Assembly: GCF_034355335.1 (NCBI RefSeq)
Contig: NZ_CP136422.1
Span: 2,886,501-2,950,500, forward strand
Direction: 5' to 3'
DNA length: 64,000 nt
DNA from: Blautia coccoides
GTDB taxonomy: Bacteria > Bacillota > Clostridia > Lachnospirales > Lachnospiraceae
Part shown: piece by piece, positions 63,841-64,000 of the stretch
Numbering within the stretch: position 1 is the first letter of the stretch
How the letters are laid out: every line of letters begins with the position of its first letter
Program-made: the position numbers and the translations under genes
The notes under the pieces: model-generated
What the model was told of the DNA's origin: nothing
The model's input: the letters and a program-made list of their open reading frames with translations, nothing else
Database searches by the model: none

Positions 63841-64000
63841 ATGAAAAGACAGACAAAGTTTTACAATTCTCCCAATGCTCCAAAACCCAATCGGCCCATA
63901 CATATGGGAGCGGTAGGTATTATAAGAAAGAATGAAAAGGTACTTCTGGAACGACGCACAGATTCTGAGAGGTGGGCTTTCATCGGCGGCGGGTTGAAAA
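63841..64000 (+). CDS. NUDIX hydrolase, N-terminal part
   Basis: The first 53 codons of a gene cut by the right edge. HMGAVGIIRKNEKVLLERRTD and WAFIGGGLK are the strands and glycines that lead into a NUDIX box, which would follow beyond the window. GGGAAGGGG lies before the ATG. Substrate cannot be judged. Confidence 0.75.
   Translation, partial: MKRQTKFYNSPNAPKPNRPIHMGAVGIIRKNEKVLLERRTDSERWAFIGGGLK

Overview
The window looks like a chromosomal segment of a Lachnospiraceae-type Clostridia (Bacillota), perhaps close to Blautia. This is an inference from gene content: a ZTP-riboswitch-controlled pyruvate formate-lyase, a Gram-positive F-type ATP synthase operon, DUF4358/DHHW/MBOAT surface genes, an XRE-PLDc_N-ABC cassette and strong AGGAGG-type ribosome binding sites. 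No rRNA, tRNA or CRISPR array was seen.

Layout. 1-9181: end of thiD, pflB-pflA behind a ZTP riboswitch, a His-rich metal exporter, a protein built of two repeats, a cold-shock gene, and a Lon-like AAA+ ATPase without a protease domain. 9182-14303: a complete IS256-family element sitting inside a copy of an intergenic repeat, a diguanylate cyclase, and a MarR-MATE efflux operon with two operator-like palindromes on its promoter. 14304-31149: an AT-richer accessory (defence) island. Its first half is decayed: a GIY-YIG/DUF2075 helicase split by an IS110-family element, a MazG pyrophosphohydrolase, a DUF3427 helicase remnant, a NUDIX enzyme, an ArsC-like protein, a phosphoesterase remnant and a methyltransferase-HNH pair. 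Its second half looks intact: McrB (with two EVE-like modules), McrC, an unknown 222-residue protein, a small Tudor-like ORF with a probable frameshift, and a nuclease-DUF2075 helicase. VapE and tyrosine-integrase remnants close it, suggesting arrival on an integrative element.

31150-36298: tyrosine phosphatase, SGNH hydrolase, Crp/Fnr regulator, trxB-trxA, a divergent sirtuin and a MITE-like palindromic element. 36299-42568: the ATP synthase operon atpBEFHAGDC. 42690-45684: a stress-type ABC exporter cassette with its XRE regulator. 45927-49672: a DUF3784 membrane protein, a LysR regulator and a BaiCD-like flavoenzyme. 49793-54883: a peptide/nickel-type ABC importer with its two ATPases fused through a His-rich linker. 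55057-59049: an extracellular acyl-transfer module (SGNH, DUF4358, MBOAT, DHHW). 59183-63759: branched-chain amino acid genes ilvN-ilvC and leuC-leuD with a divergent LysR regulator. A NUDIX gene runs off the right edge.

The most striking item is the IS110 element at 16308-17909. Its boundaries can be set to the base because removing it restores the host reading frame. The region upstream of its transposase reads as a bridge RNA whose target guides match the interrupted gene and whose donor guides match the element's own ends. The second is the McrBC-DUF2075 operon, a candidate extended type IV restriction system with an unrecognised component.
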